A stretch of DNA of 64,000 bases. Origin: Clitoria ternatea. Its lineage: Eukaryota > Streptophyta > Magnoliopsida > Fabales > Fabaceae. The stretch spans positions 123,213,001 through 123,277,000 of the forward strand of contig CM075673.1 in assembly GCA_037962975.1 (NCBI GenBank). Reading direction: 5' to 3'. Positions 1-11,905 of the stretch are shown here, piece after piece. The position numbers and the translations under genes are program-made. The notes beneath the pieces were generated by a model that did no database searches, was not told the DNA's origin, and saw only the letters and a list, made by a program, of their open reading frames with translations. How positions within the stretch are numbered: the stretch's first letter is position 1; each line of letters opens with the position of its first letter.

Positions 1-2393
1 AAAATAGCTTCTAGATTACTAATTCCATAAGATTGCAACTTATTAAGTGTTGTTTCAATGAATCAAGGTAGCTTCGGAGAGTTTCGGAGTGATTCGAAGC
101 TTGGAGCTTGATTCGAAGGCGAGGGTCAAAGTTGGCGTCTTGGTTTGGTGAGTCGTAATTTTCCGATATAGCCATACTTTAATTATTCTTTACTTGGCTA
201 CCGGTATTTATGTCAAATATAAGGTTAAAACCAAGTATTATGAATGTTAGGAAGTTGTCGGATTTAAAGAATCTAGGTCGAAGCTTGCAATTAGAGGTTC
301 GTTAGCATTCGATCGATCGAAGAGCTTCTAGAATTCTCTATTCAAGGTAGGGGGAGCTTTTACATATTAAATACATGGTTTATAGACAGATTTGAGGTAT
401 ATTGATATAATGAATTATGTATGTTGTGTTTTCGAACTATGATGATTATGTAGTTAGTTATTCATGAAACTATGGTTGGATGCTTATAATGCAAAATTAT
501 AGTTAGTATTGTTGTGTGATATATGTGTTACATGAGAGGTAAAGGTTTGATTGAAAAGTATCTTTATGTGAGACATGGTTAGAGATTTGAATTGATTATA
601 TGAACATAGTGTGAATGACTTGTTGTGGATATAGAAGGTTGCATGAGATGCACTTGAATGAATTATTTATTGTCATCTATAGCATGAGATGCCTCGTAAG
701 ATGATATAGCATGAAATGTGATTTCTATATGATGTGGTTTCGAGGATTCCACGAAGACCTTGGGTGGGACTCAAGGCAAACCTCTTGAGCGAGGCTCGGG
801 GTTAGGTCGTGACACTACCGTTGTTGCTGAGAGTGATTGTGTCACGTGAAAGGGCAAACGGTTTGGTACCAATAAAATGGCCAGATCAGCTGAGAGCTGA
901 GTATGTGGCTGAGAGCCAGTGTTGCAACACAAAATCTAGTAATGAATGATTGGATCCAAATGAATGAGAATGACATGTATACATATGTATACTTTAAGAA
1001 TAGCATGATGATATAGAATGATGATGAGAATTAGTGAATAACATGATTATGGTAGTTTATGTTAGTAGATTAGTATACCTCATTGCATGATAGAGAACAT
1101 GATAATTGAATCAGTGCTATAGCTGTCATTTGTTATGTATGATGCTCACCCCTATTTATGGTTATTTTTACAGTGGATATAGGACGCAGTGATGGTATAT
1201 GAGGTCACTCAGCATGCATGGAGCATTATGTATATGTATGTATAGTAATGATGCATATAGTTATTTTGTAGCAGCCTTGGCCGGCTCCTGTGTATACCTT
1301 TTTGATTATGTATGTACATGTATGCATATATGAAATTGCTAGGTGGACTAGATAGTTGACGGCTTCAATTAGAAGCTTAGAATCTACTTTGATGCACATA
1401 GTTTGGTTTGTGATGGATATGTAGAAGTTTACTTGATGATATGAAAGAGTGGAGACCATGAATGGTCCCACCATTTACATCCAAACTTGATAACCGGGAA
1501 TTATGGACATATATATAATGTTATGTTGATGCATAACATGTCCGGGGACTGTGACTGTATGAGAATTGGCAATGGCTAAGTGTTTAAGTTCTGAAACTGT
1601 GCCATTTATGTGATTTTCTTGCATAATTGAGCAATTAAGGTAGTCAATTTGCAAATTATGAGGAATGAATGGTTTAGAACAGTTTGAATAGCATCTAGGT
1701 ATAATTTATGGCTTATAGAAACTGGAATAGGTCAATTCTATTAAGAATTGAGCTCTCAGTTGCCAAAAATACCTCAAAACGGGGCACAATGCATTTTTGC
1801 GCATAACTTCCTCGTTTTTGGGAATTTTTTAGTGCGGTCAGTGGCTACACATCACAAATGATATAATATAGCTTGTGTCAAAATTTGGTAGCGATCGAAT
1901 TTAAAACAAAGAAGATAGGGTGTCTAGAAGTTGGCCAAAATGCATTTTCTGTTGTTTCTGCTTTTTCCAACTATTACATTTTTCTTGCTATTTTTGCTCC
2001 ATTTAGGTATTTTAATGATGTTTTCGGCCTCTGACTTCTTCATAAAAGTTGTAGATAATTTGTTACGAAAGTGATAAAATTGGTCTCACCTCAATTGGAG
2101 TTTTCTAGCTCTCATGAGACGTAAAATACCAGACCCACTACGCAGTAAAATTCAAATTCAAGAGGGTTTTGAACCCAACTCTTTATGATTGTCAAATTGG
2201 GACTAATAAATGATATTTGTGACTTGTCCCACTATTTTTAAGACTAAAAATGAACCTTTATCATACGTTTTAGTGTTAAAATTCGTTATGAGCCTATTAT
2301 TACTCAAATCTAGTTGTTTGAACTACAATTAAGTTGCAAAAAATTTTCTTTGGGTTCCAGGCTTGTTTATTATGTTAGGCTGTTTTAGAATAC
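1..2393 (+). repeat. Very long LTR remnant, truncated by window edge
   Basis: No coding sequence is seen. By eye the stretch shares ordered blocks with the other very long LTRs here. These include a CAAG|GTAGGGG block near 345, a TTTGGTACC...GTTGCAACAC block at 865-935 that matches the reverse complement of 16460-16530, a GCTCACCCCTAT block at 1143, a CCTTGGCCGGC block near 1274, and a 560-bp 3' block (1750-2310) that aligns with 57590-58150. This supports a plus-strand copy of one Ty3-type long-LTR superfamily. The LTR start lies outside the window and no clear GGATGTTACA-type end is visible, so the copy is truncated. Region 1226-1474 has only a chance reading frame. Confidence 0.6.
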
Positions 2394-3903
2394 TGTTGGG
2401 TCTTTTAATTGGCAAGCACACTAATCTTTGTAGTTTTCAAATTTAGATATCGTCCACTGGGATTGATAGTTCCAGTAATTCACAGTAATTTCTATTTACT
2501 ATGGCAAATGTATCAAAACTTATTAACAAAAGAATGATTTATAAACAATTTATACAATATTCACAGAATTTAATGATTGATTTGTTCATGTGGTAAAAAG
2601 GTGATAAAGATAAAATCTATCTAGAAAGTTAAGATGTAATTCAGAATAATCTTAGATACTTGAAGTAAAAACACAGATTGACAAATTATGTTGGAATTAG
2701 GATCCTCGCACTAAAATATAATGAAATGATTACAAACATACATATTTAATAATCAAGTTCATGTCATTGCAGCTTAAAATCATTATAACTGATCCCTCAT
2801 GATATAAATTCTAAGTAGTTACCGTAAAGTCTGATCCCTCGTAATCTTTCTCAGTAAAAACTTGCATTAAGTCCTGGCCTTATGGCAACAATAATCACCA
2901 ATTCTATTCCTAGTAATTGGCATATTAAGGGTATTTTAACTTTTACTTTTATTAAAACATATTTTAATTTGGCATGAATAATCATTCTCCCATTTGACAT
3001 TCATACTAATAAAACAAGTTTCAATATGCATGAAAATCATTCTCCCGTTTGATGTTCATACTAATAAAAGATTGAAATACTAACATGGTACTTGAATCAT
3101 AAACATGCAAAGGTCATAATTACAACATCATATAATAGATTTATTCACCAAATTCCAATATAAACAATTTAGTTACACATGATAAAAGTAAAAACAACAC
3201 TTATAGAGATTGACATTACGAAGGTGTGGAAACACTTCACGATACAAAAACTCACAATGCTACAAAACACTCTCAAGTATCTAGAAATCACTCTAAACTT
3301 ACAAACTCACAAAAGAACACTCAAAACTCAAAAGAAAGGAATGAAGTTCTGAAACTCAGAGTTGAATTGGGATGCCTTCAATGCCTTGGAAGTGGCCTAT
3401 TTATAGGGCTGAGGAAGGGTCCTAACGTGTAGCGTCAGGCTCCTGACTCAGCCTCCATTAAACACACATGATTAAGGCCATTATTGATATTAATTAATTC
3501 CAATCATCAGCAGACATTAGGCCAATTGTCTCCACTTTGATTTTGGCATCTGGTGTGAGTGGGTTGGCCATTATTTGGCCACTAAGATGAGTACTTCTCC
3601 ACCTGGAAATAGAGTCCACGTAGCTTCTGATGCTATGCGTGGCTGTGACGCGTAGCGTCAGCATCAGAAGTTCTCACGCTACGCGTGGTGTTGATGCTAC
3701 ACGTCAGCTCTCTAGTCTTTCAATTTTCTCTTGATTTTCTTTAATTTTTCTCTACAAAACTAGAGAAATTTGGTCAAGGCAGATAATTCCCAATAATTTC
3801 CATTTATTACAATTAAAACCTAAATTTCTAATAAATTAAACTAATTTTTATTATATTTGACATAATTTTATTAAGAAATTTATTGTAAATTTAAGGACTA
3901 ACA
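2394..3903. repeat. Unclassified insertion with TGTT...AACA ends
   Basis: The segment starts TGTTGGGTCTTTTAATT and ends AATTTAAGGACTAACA, so the termini are loosely inverted (TGTTGGGTCTT against TGTTAGTCCTT). Inside are a block 'TATCGTCCACTGGGATTG', of a kind I know from plant LTR elements, an AT-rich body, and GC-rich dyads of the ACGCGTAGCGTC type at 3424-3450 and 3631-3710. There is no long reading frame and I cannot find a matching target duplication. It lies between fragments of two other elements, so the ends are inferred from sequence character. A non-autonomous LTR-type element or a lone LTR is the best guess. Confidence 0.4.
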
Positions 3904-4393
3904 ATGGTCTTGGCATGTGGCAAGTTGGTGGTGCAACATGATTGGTTAATTTCCATTCAAAGCTGATGTGTCAAGTGCAGGTGCAACAACTTGCTCATAC
4001 ATTTAAGGGCCTTTGTGGGCCAAATTTGAAAATGGCCTAAACAAAAAAGTTTTATATCTTTTTGTTATCTTTAATTTGGTATATGGCATAAAAGTTGTCA
4101 TTAAGAAATGAGGGAGTTATGGCCAAAATACGAAAGCAGTGTAAGGCGGTGATGAGATTATTGTTTCTTGCAAAGATTAATTTTTTGGGCAACATTGGTG
4201 GGGATTTGGACTTTTTTCCCTTCATCAAAGTTGTAAGGAATTGAGTTAAGGAAATTTTGACAAAAGAATCGTTCGATTTCATGGTCATACGAGGGAGAAA
4301 TGAAAAAAATACTAAACATGGTGCAAGCTGCCACAGAAAAAACGTGAATCAATGTGGCATTTTAAATTCGGGGATTTATGGGATAAGAATTAG
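3904..4393 (-). mobile_element. Minus-strand Tekay-type LTR, left piece
   Basis: The reverse complement aligns by eye with 19280-19860 and 28980-29560 (blocks 'GTGTCAAGTGCAGG', 'CATGGTCATACGAGGGAGAAAT'). This is therefore LTR sequence of the Tekay-like family in the opposite orientation. It continues at 31644-32206 after the inserted plus-strand element. The part of the LTR that should lie further left is missing, so the copy is truncated or broken by the 2394-3903 segment. Confidence 0.6.
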
Positions 4394-4977
4394 TGTAACA
4401 ACCCTCATTTTTGTGTTAGGTCCTCGAGACCAATTGTTTGTATTCCGTAAATAGTTTTATGTGTTCTGATAAATGGGCTACGGCCGACTTACTTATATGT
4501 CTATTTTAAAGAGATTTTGTGAGTATGAGGTAGGGGTTCTAATTTTAATTATATAAATAATCAAGTTAATTAGGATAACATAATGATGTGTCTAATAGCG
4601 TTTGTGATAACAAAAATTTATAAAATAAAACATTAAGTGATTTAATATAAATATTTAAGTAACTATTTTAAGTTAATAAAACTGTGTAACTCCCCGGTTT
4701 GAGCCCAGAAATAATCCATGGGACTTGAGTCAAATATTTTTATGCCAAAACATCCCTCATGTTATTCCTAACAACTTTTGTGGAGAGCGCAATACCTAAT
4801 TTTAAACAACCAAGCTTAAAAACGTTGATTTTAAGTTACTCGGGTGAGCCAAAATGTACGTCTGTACGTATTTTGGGCATAATTTATTCTCCTGATATTG
4901 GATTTGAGTCATTCTTGTCCCAAAATCTCCGTATCGAATTTATATACAACTTTTATGTTGACCACTAAGACCAGTTC
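4394..4977 (+). repeat. Tekay-like 5' LTR, segment 1
   Basis: This is the first 584 bp of the 5' LTR, nearly colinear with 28392-28975 of the 3' LTR. It ends at AGTTC (4973-4977), the target duplication of the nested CRM-like element. The LTR resumes at 19249. The three pieces sum to about 4211 bp, against 3247 bp for the 3' LTR. Confidence 0.85.
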
Positions 4978-5780
4978 TAATGAGGACATCTTACGGGAGA
5001 AACCACACACCATCTTGGACAAAGGACTAGAGGCTTACAAAGGGCCCCTCACAAGGGCCAAGTCCAAGAAAAGCAAGGAGACCATCCATAAAGCCCTATC
5101 TTCCTTCATCTCCTTGTTTAATAGGCCCAAGCCCAATGGAGATAGATTGAGGATCTATTTGTATTCATCTTGTAATATAGGTCATAATTAGATCCTCTAA
5201 TCATTTAGGCTTTATTTGGGCCTTACTAGGCCAATTGGTCATTTTAGGACCATGTACTCTTACATTGGGCCATGTATAGGCCATCTCCTTTCTCTCTTAG
5301 CATCATTGGGCCTAGGAAGCATGGAGAGGCCCAATAAGTCTCTCCTTGGCCGAATGCACCATAGCCTATATAAAAGCTTCTCCTTTTGTAAAATGACACA
5401 CATTAATACATTTTGAGATTTAGACATTTCTAGTGAAAGATTCTCCTCCTTCTCTCTAGGATTTATGAGGCTCTTGCAAGCTCTTATCCAAGGGGTCTCT
5501 CCCTCCTTGGTGGTGAGATAGGAGTTATCTCTCTCTCTTGGGAGTGGCCTCCAACCATCCTTTCCCATTCCCTTAGTCTTCTCATTCACCTTTCACCTTT
5601 TCCCTTTCACTTTCATCCCTTTTCTCCTTCTAATTTTCATCCATTCCACCATAGTTTTCCTTCTTTTATGTTTCAGTTTCCCTCCTAAAGAAGAAGATCA
5701 TCACCTTGGCTTGAAGGATTGAAGAAGGAAAGATCCAAGATCCACCTTTCTTAAGAAGCTTAGAAGAAACTCCTACACCA
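4978..5780 (+). repeat. CRM-like 5' LTR
   Basis: 803 bp, TAATGAGGAC...CTCCTACACCA. The first ~210 bases still read as the integrase tail (GPLTRAKSKK motif near 5044-5075). Next come a U3 with 'GGGCC' blocks, a TATATAAAA box at 5367, and a CT-rich transcribed part. The unusual TA start is shared with the 3' LTR, so it was present in the source copy. Confidence 0.85.
5367..5375 (+). promoter_or_regulatory. TATA box in CRM-like 5' LTR
   Basis: TATATAAAA sits about 390 bp into the LTR and upstream of a CT-rich leader. The same box is found at 18817-18825 in the 3' LTR and in the related LTR at 53557-53565. Confidence 0.65.
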
Positions 5781-8058
5781 TTTGGTATCATCTTGAGCTT
5801 GGGAGGTTCTTTCTACTTCTTCTTCTTTTTAATTTCAAAATTCTTTCTTGTCTTGGCTGGTTGGTTTTCATTTCCATGTTTGTTTGTGTTTAGATTCCAT
5901 GTTAAAACTAGAAAAGCCATAAAAAAGTTGTTGTTCCTTTGAGTTTTTGAGATAGTTCTCCTTGTTCAATTTTTGCATATTGTCTTTGTAGCTTTCGGTT
6001 TTTGCTATAGCTTGTTCTTGTTTAGGCTTTCAAAATTCTGAATTTGGAACTTCTTATGTTTCGGTTTTGAGTGTTATAATTGGTTGTTGTTGGTTTATTG
6101 AAAAGCTAGAGCCAAATAGGTGTTATATGTGCCATTTGGAACCTTTTTCTAGTGTTCTAGAAATTTTAATTGCTTCAATCTTTTAGTTATGCTAAAATTG
6201 AGTGGAGGAGTTGACTCAAACATCTTTGGTTAACTCCCTAAAAGGTTTCAATCTTGTGTGTTAGGAGGCCTTATCTTAAGGCCCTCTAAAAGTTACCTCA
6301 TTTTTAGGCTTGTTAGTGATCCAATCTTAGCTTTCATCTAGGTTTAATTTTCATTCAAGCATATTAGGTCAACATTTCCATTTCGATTGCATCTTGTTTT
6401 AGCATAAAAGAAAATTGTCAAAAAGATACCATACACCTTCCATTCATTTTAGTGGGAGAAGGTTGAATTTTACCTTAAGCGAAAGAGTAAAAATTGAAAC
6501 TTGTAGACTAGTGTGTTGGTTTCGGTTTTCAAATTATAAATTGGTGTAGTGCATTACAAAATCAAGAGGCAAAAGATAAAAATAAAAGACAAAGAGTACA
6601 AAAAAAAAAGAAAAGCAAAAGCCCTACATCTCAAAATTAAAAAGGGTGTTAAAAAGAAAAGTGTGAAAGTATACCTCTTTAGCAAAATTTGTGAAGTTGA
6701 GCACCAAACCTAGTTGTTAATTTCGAAACCATAAAGCCATAAGAAAGTGTTTGCTAGTTGACATTTTACACTTGTTCAATTACACTTGCTTGCTTAGTAG
6801 TTGCAACTTTAGAGTTTCTAGGCTTAGGTTTCCTTTCCTTTGTTCTTGCATATTATTTTTGTTGCTTGACTAGTTTTGTCCATCATCTTCAATTTCAAAT
6901 TCCACTAGTGTAGCTTTATTCATTTGAACTTTTTATTGCTTTGGTCTTGTCATAATCAAAAATCCGAAAAGAATCCAAATTGAGTAGCTTCTTTCAAATT
7001 AGCCTTTTTAGTTTGTCTCCATTCTTTCTTAAGTTTGTCATTTGAGTTTTCTTCCTTTCACAATCCTTTGATAATTTCTTTCTCTATACCATTGAGGGTA
7101 GAATCTTGAGACACTTGAGATTGGTGTGGAAATTACTTGAGTCTTTTGATCCTAAGAGAAAGGATACACTTGAGAGAGACACTTGTGAGGTTTTGATTTG
7201 TTGTTTCTATTTTACCTAACCAATTTTGTGTGGAAGTTTGCTTGTTTTGTTGTTGCTAGGTGTGGTGGAGCTTCTACAATTCAAGAGAAGAATTTGAAGA
7301 CCATTGTAAAGGAAGCAAAAGCCTTGTACTAGTAGAAACTTAGGAAAATTTTTAATTCTTAGAAAAGTGTAGTAGGATTTTTGTCTTGTATTTTGAACAC
7401 CCATTGGACTTTGGACTTTGGACTCTTAATATTTTCCTTAAGTAATTTTGGCTAGATTTTAGTAGCATATGCATTTGAGTGTTTGTTAATTATTTAGTTG
7501 GTTAAAACTAGAACTAGTTAGTTAGTTGCTTGTCTTAACTAAGTTGGTTAATTAATTAGTAGTTGGAACTAATTCTAGTTGTCATAACTACTTGTAACCG
7601 AATTCCTAGTTGGCATAACTAATATCATAACTGAATTTAGTTGCTAGTTAGGGTTGTTAGATCTAGTTCAAACTACCATAACTAAATAACTAATTCTAGT
7701 AGGGTTTGTTAGGTGTTAGTTAGTTAGTTGAACTAATTTGGTTAGATAACTACTAGCTTGGCCGAATTTGTGAGCTTTGTTTAGGGTTAGTTACTTAATT
7801 AGTTACAACCTAGGATTCTCATAAGGAACATAGGTAAAGACAACCTAGGTCTTGCATAACTAATCATAGTACTACATCCTAAGATACAACCTAGTATAAG
7901 ACAACTTAGGTACTTGTTTCCCCTTAGGAAAGAAACCTAGTACTTGTATTTTAGGATTGTTGTGTGTTTTCTAATACTTGCCTTGCATCAAGCATCCTTG
8001 ACTAGATTGCTTACAACTTTGTTTTCATTGTCTCTAATTTCTTTGACAACCTTAAAAG
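5781..8058 (+). other. Long untranslated leader of CRM-like element
   Basis: The 2.3 kb between the 5' LTR and the gag ATG has no coding signal. It opens with a primer-site-like TGGTATCA at 5783-5790, two bases after the LTR. From about 7440 to 7960 it becomes low-complexity, with many TTAGTTAGTTG and AACTAAT runs. Long leaders are common in plant Ty3 elements. Confidence 0.6.
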
Positions 8059-9056
8059 ATGTCTTCTAGTGATAGGGAAAACAAATCTATGCTTCATAAT
8101 ATAATGGAAAGTTTGAATAACATCAACAATAGGTTAAATAACCTAAAGCATAATGAGAACCCTAGAACTAGACATAGAAATAAAAGAAATCAAAGACATA
8201 ACAATAGTGATAGTGAGGATGAGCCTAGACATAGAAGACACCATGAACATAAAAGAGAAGACATAGGCTTAAGAGAGGTAAAACTAGAAATTCCCCCGTT
8301 TAATGGTAAGAGTGATGTTGAGGCTTACCTAAAATGGGAGACGAGGGTTGAGCAATTATTTAATTTTCATTAAATAAAAGAAGAAAAAAGTTAAGATTGC
8401 AACTCTTTCATTCCAAAATTATGCCTTAGTGTGGTGGACTCAAATATGTAAGGAGAGGAAAAGAGATGACTTTCCACCCATAGACGATTGGGTAGACTTA
8501 AAAGCCCTCTTAAGAAAAAGATATGTTCCTAACTATTATCGAGGAGAGCTATTAGCAAAGCTAAATAGACTCACCCAAGGCTCAAAAAGTGTAGAAGACT
8601 ACTACAAAGCCTTAGAGATAGCCATAATTAGGGTCAATATAGAAGAAGATGAAGAAACCCTAATGCATAGGTTCTTACATGGTATCAATAAGAACATCAA
8701 AAATAGGGTAGAGCTCTTTCCTCATGTTGATATAGAAGAGTTACTACACTAATGCACTGAGGTAGAAAATCAATTCAAAGAGAGAGAATCCTATAGTGGG
8801 GAGAATAAAGCCTATAAGTCTAAGTGGGTAGGTCAAGAGAACAAGGGTAGGTTTGAGAGAAACCCTAGGAAGAAGGAAGTGGGCACTTCTTTTTCCAAAT
8901 TACCAAATGGGTTGCATAAGAATGGCAAAGTCTTTAGGCACCAAAAAGATAAGCATGAATCACATCTAAACCATAATCCTCTAGATCTTCTACCATCAAA
9001 TGTTTTAAATGTCTTGGTAGAGGTCACATTGCTTCTGACTGTCCAACAAAAAAACC
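8059..9056 (+). pseudogene. gag: CRM-like gag pseudogene
   Basis: The ATG at 8059 starts a basic, serine/arginine-rich N-terminus of 104 residues that stops at 8371-8373. A frameshift in an A-rich run near 8385-8395 separates it from the core gag domain (8429-8752), which has the family motifs WWTQICKERKR and RKRYVPNYYRGELL. A TAA at 8750-8752 cuts it again. In the next open stretch a CCHC zinc knuckle, CFKCLGRGHIASDC, is intact at 9001-9042. The protein would form the virus-like particle and bind RNA. At least two stops and one frameshift make it non-functional. Confidence 0.8.
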
Positions 9057-9640
9057 ATGATTTTGAAAACAAATGGAACCTACTCAAGTCAATCAGAGTC
9101 TGATTCTGATAATCACACATCAAATGATGACTCAAGTAGCGATTCCTATAACAGTGAGCATATATTAGGGGATGATGGTGAGCTGTACATGATTAGAAGA
9201 TTACTTGGTAGTCATGTTAAGCTAGATGACATTACACAAAGAGAGAACATCTTTTATACAAGATGTTACATAAATGACAAACTATGTTCTCTCATTGTGG
9301 ATAGTAGGAGTTGTGCAAATGTAGTGAGCCAAAGATTAGTAAATAAGATGGGCTTAGAACTAATAGATCACCCTAGACCTTATAAGTTACAATGGCTTAA
9401 TGAAAAAGGTGAAATGTTAGTTAATAAGCAAGTCTTAATCAACTTCACCATAGGCACATATAAAGATAAAGTCAACTGTGATGTAGTACCTATGGAGGCA
9501 ACTCACATCTTATTAGGATGACCTTGGCAATTTGATAGGAAGGTCATCCATGAGGGGTTCACTAACACCCTCACTTTCAAATTAGATGGTAAGAAGATAG
9601 TTTTACACCCCCTAACTCCATAACAAGTAGCTAAAGATCA
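9057..9640 (+). pseudogene. pol: CRM-like protease region pseudogene
   Basis: A 154-residue open stretch (9057-9521) carries the retropepsin-like fold. The signature reads IVDSRSCANV where family members have D-S/G-G-S, so the glycine after the active aspartate is lost. It also contains MIRRLLGSH and DVVPMEATHILLG, typical of this lineage. A TGA at 9519-9521 interrupts the conserved PWQFDR that follows, and another stop lies near 9620. The protease would cut the polyprotein; here it is expected to be dead. Confidence 0.75.
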
Positions 9641-9773
9641 ACTACAAATAAAGCTTAAAAGAGATAGAGAGTTAGGATCTTCTTCCTCTAATCATCTAGA
9701 AAAACATAAGAAAAATAAAAAAGAGGATAAAGGAAAAGGAGTTGTCATCTATGATGACTCTAGAGCCAACCTT

Positions 9774-10683
9774 TTGGCCAATAAACATGATGTGAAACAT
9801 GCTATGTTTTCACAAAAACAATGCTTGATCATGTATGCAAAAGATATACCTAGCACTTCCTTGTGCTCAATGGGCTCTTCCCCTCCTCCTTTGCCCAAAG
9901 GGATTCAAAACATCTTGAATGAATTCAAAGACCTCTTCCCTAAGCATACCCCAAAAGGCTTACCTCCTATTAGGGGAATTGAGTACCAAATAGACTTAAT
10001 CCCTGGTGCTAGTCTTCCAAATAGACCTGCATATAGGTGCAACCCTAGGGAAAACCTAGAAATAGAAAACCAAGTGAATGAACTACTGTCTAAGGGTTGG
10101 ATTAAAGAGACTTTAAGCCCTTGTGCTTTTCCAGTTTTACTAGTTCCTAAGAAAGATGGTTCATGGAGAATGTGTACGGATTGTAGAGCCATAAACAATA
10201 TAACCATCAAGTATGGGCATCTAATACCTAGACTTGATGATATGTTTGATAAGCTTAGTGGTTCCACTATACTTTCCAAGATTGATCTTAAAAGTGATTA
10301 TCACCAAATAAGAATCAAAGAAGGAGATGAATGAAAGGCCGCTTTTAAAACCAAACTTGGATTATATGAGTGGTTAGTTATGCCTTTTGGCTTGAATAAT
10401 GCACCAAGTACTTTTATGAGACTCGTGAATCATGTTTTGAGGGAATTTATTGGGCATTTTGTTGTGGTCTACTTTGATGACATTTTAATTTACTCAAAGA
10501 CCATGACCTCTCATCTAAACCATCTCAAACAAGTTATGCTTGCTTTAAGAACAAACAATCTCCATGCAAATTTTGAAAAATGTTCTTTTGGCATGGATAA
10601 CATTGTATTCCTTGGATTCATAGTAAGTTCTAAGGGTGTTGACGTAGATCACTCCAAAGTGAAGGCAATCCAAGATTGGCCAA
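9774..10683 (+). pseudogene. pol: CRM-like reverse transcriptase, 5' part
   Basis: The open stretch 9774-10334 contains the connector and the first RT blocks (AFPVLLVPKKDGSWRMC, then KIDLKSDYHQIRI). A TGA at 10332-10334 breaks it. The next stretch (10380-10688) has MPFGLNNAPSTF and the intact catalytic motif YFDDILIYS. Coding stops at 10683, where a solo LTR begins, and resumes exactly at 14236. The RT copies element RNA into DNA in the particle. Confidence 0.85.
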
Positions 10684-11279
10684 TGTAACATCCTATTTTC
10701 TATTCAAAGAGAAAATAGATATTAATATCTATTTAATGAGAAAACACTTACTATTAGTTAGTTGATTTTTAACTAATTAATATTTTTATAAAATATTGGT
10801 ACTTATATTCAATTATTTTTTTTAAAAATAATAAAATAATAATAAAATAAAAATATATATATTGAATGAAAATTTTAAAATGACTTAATTAGTATTCACT
10901 AATTAAAAATATTATATTAAGAATTTTTAATATCTTTATATTCATAATTTTTATTTTATGTTCTTATATTTATGTTTTTACATATTTAAGATTTAACTCT
11001 TATTAGAATTTTAAAATAAAAATTTGAAGGAATTAGAATATTGTTCTTTAGAACTTTTTAATCTATGCATTATTTATGAATTTCTGGAATTTTTTGAATT
11101 TTTAATAAATATTTGAGAAAATGACAAAAATACCCTTAATCTTTTATCTGATAACCAAAATGCTATTGCTGACATCATCGCTTACCTATTACTTACATCA
11201 TCGGTTAGGTAATTGTTTATATCATGAATAGTCATCGATTAGATAAATACTTACATTATAAATAGTAAAATTCTTTTCC

Positions 11280-11288
11280 TATAAATAG
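11280..11288 (+). promoter_or_regulatory. TATA box in solo LTR
   Basis: TATAAATAG lies about 600 bp into the LTR and is followed by a purine-rich AGAGAGAATCTAGAGAG leader, a typical LTR promoter layout. Confidence 0.55.
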
Positions 11289-11503
11289 ATGGTTTATTTA
11301 TAACATTTACACACCAAAATTTGAGAGAGAATCTAGAGAGATAGTACTTAAAAAATTAGTGGGAAGTAAATTCTTTTGGTAAAAAGAGATTCTGCCGAAG
11401 GTGTAAGGTAATAATATTTTTCTTCTATATTCTTTTTATGATTATTTAGTTTATTCTTTTTAGCACTCTTAAACTATTAATATACTATTACTGTTATGAA
11501 TAA

Positions 11504-11905
11504 GTTACTATGGTAAAAATAAATTACCACTATGCATTATATTTACTATTTATTATTACTATTTACTATTTAATGTTACTATTCATGATTTACCATTTAC
11601 TGTTAATATTTAGAATTTATTATTTACTGTTATTATTCAAAATTTACTAGTTACTATTACTATTTAAAATTTACTATTTATTATTACTATTTAAAATTTA
11701 CTATTTACCGTTACTATTTAAACTTTACTATTTACCATTTCTATTCACGATTTATCATTTACCACTACTATTCAAAATTTACTATTTACCATTACTATTT
11801 ACGATTTACTATTTACCATTACTATTCAAAAATTACTATTTACCATTACTATTGATGATTTACTATTTACCGTTACTATTTACTATTACTATGCATAATT
11901 ACTAT
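11504..11905 (+). repeat. AT-rich minisatellite inside solo LTR
   Basis: About 400 bp of degenerate tandem repeats of the pattern TTTACTATTTACCATTACTA with TTCAAAA or TTTACGA fillers. The unit is roughly 20-27 bp. Only T, A and C dominate on this strand, with few G. Confidence 0.75.
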
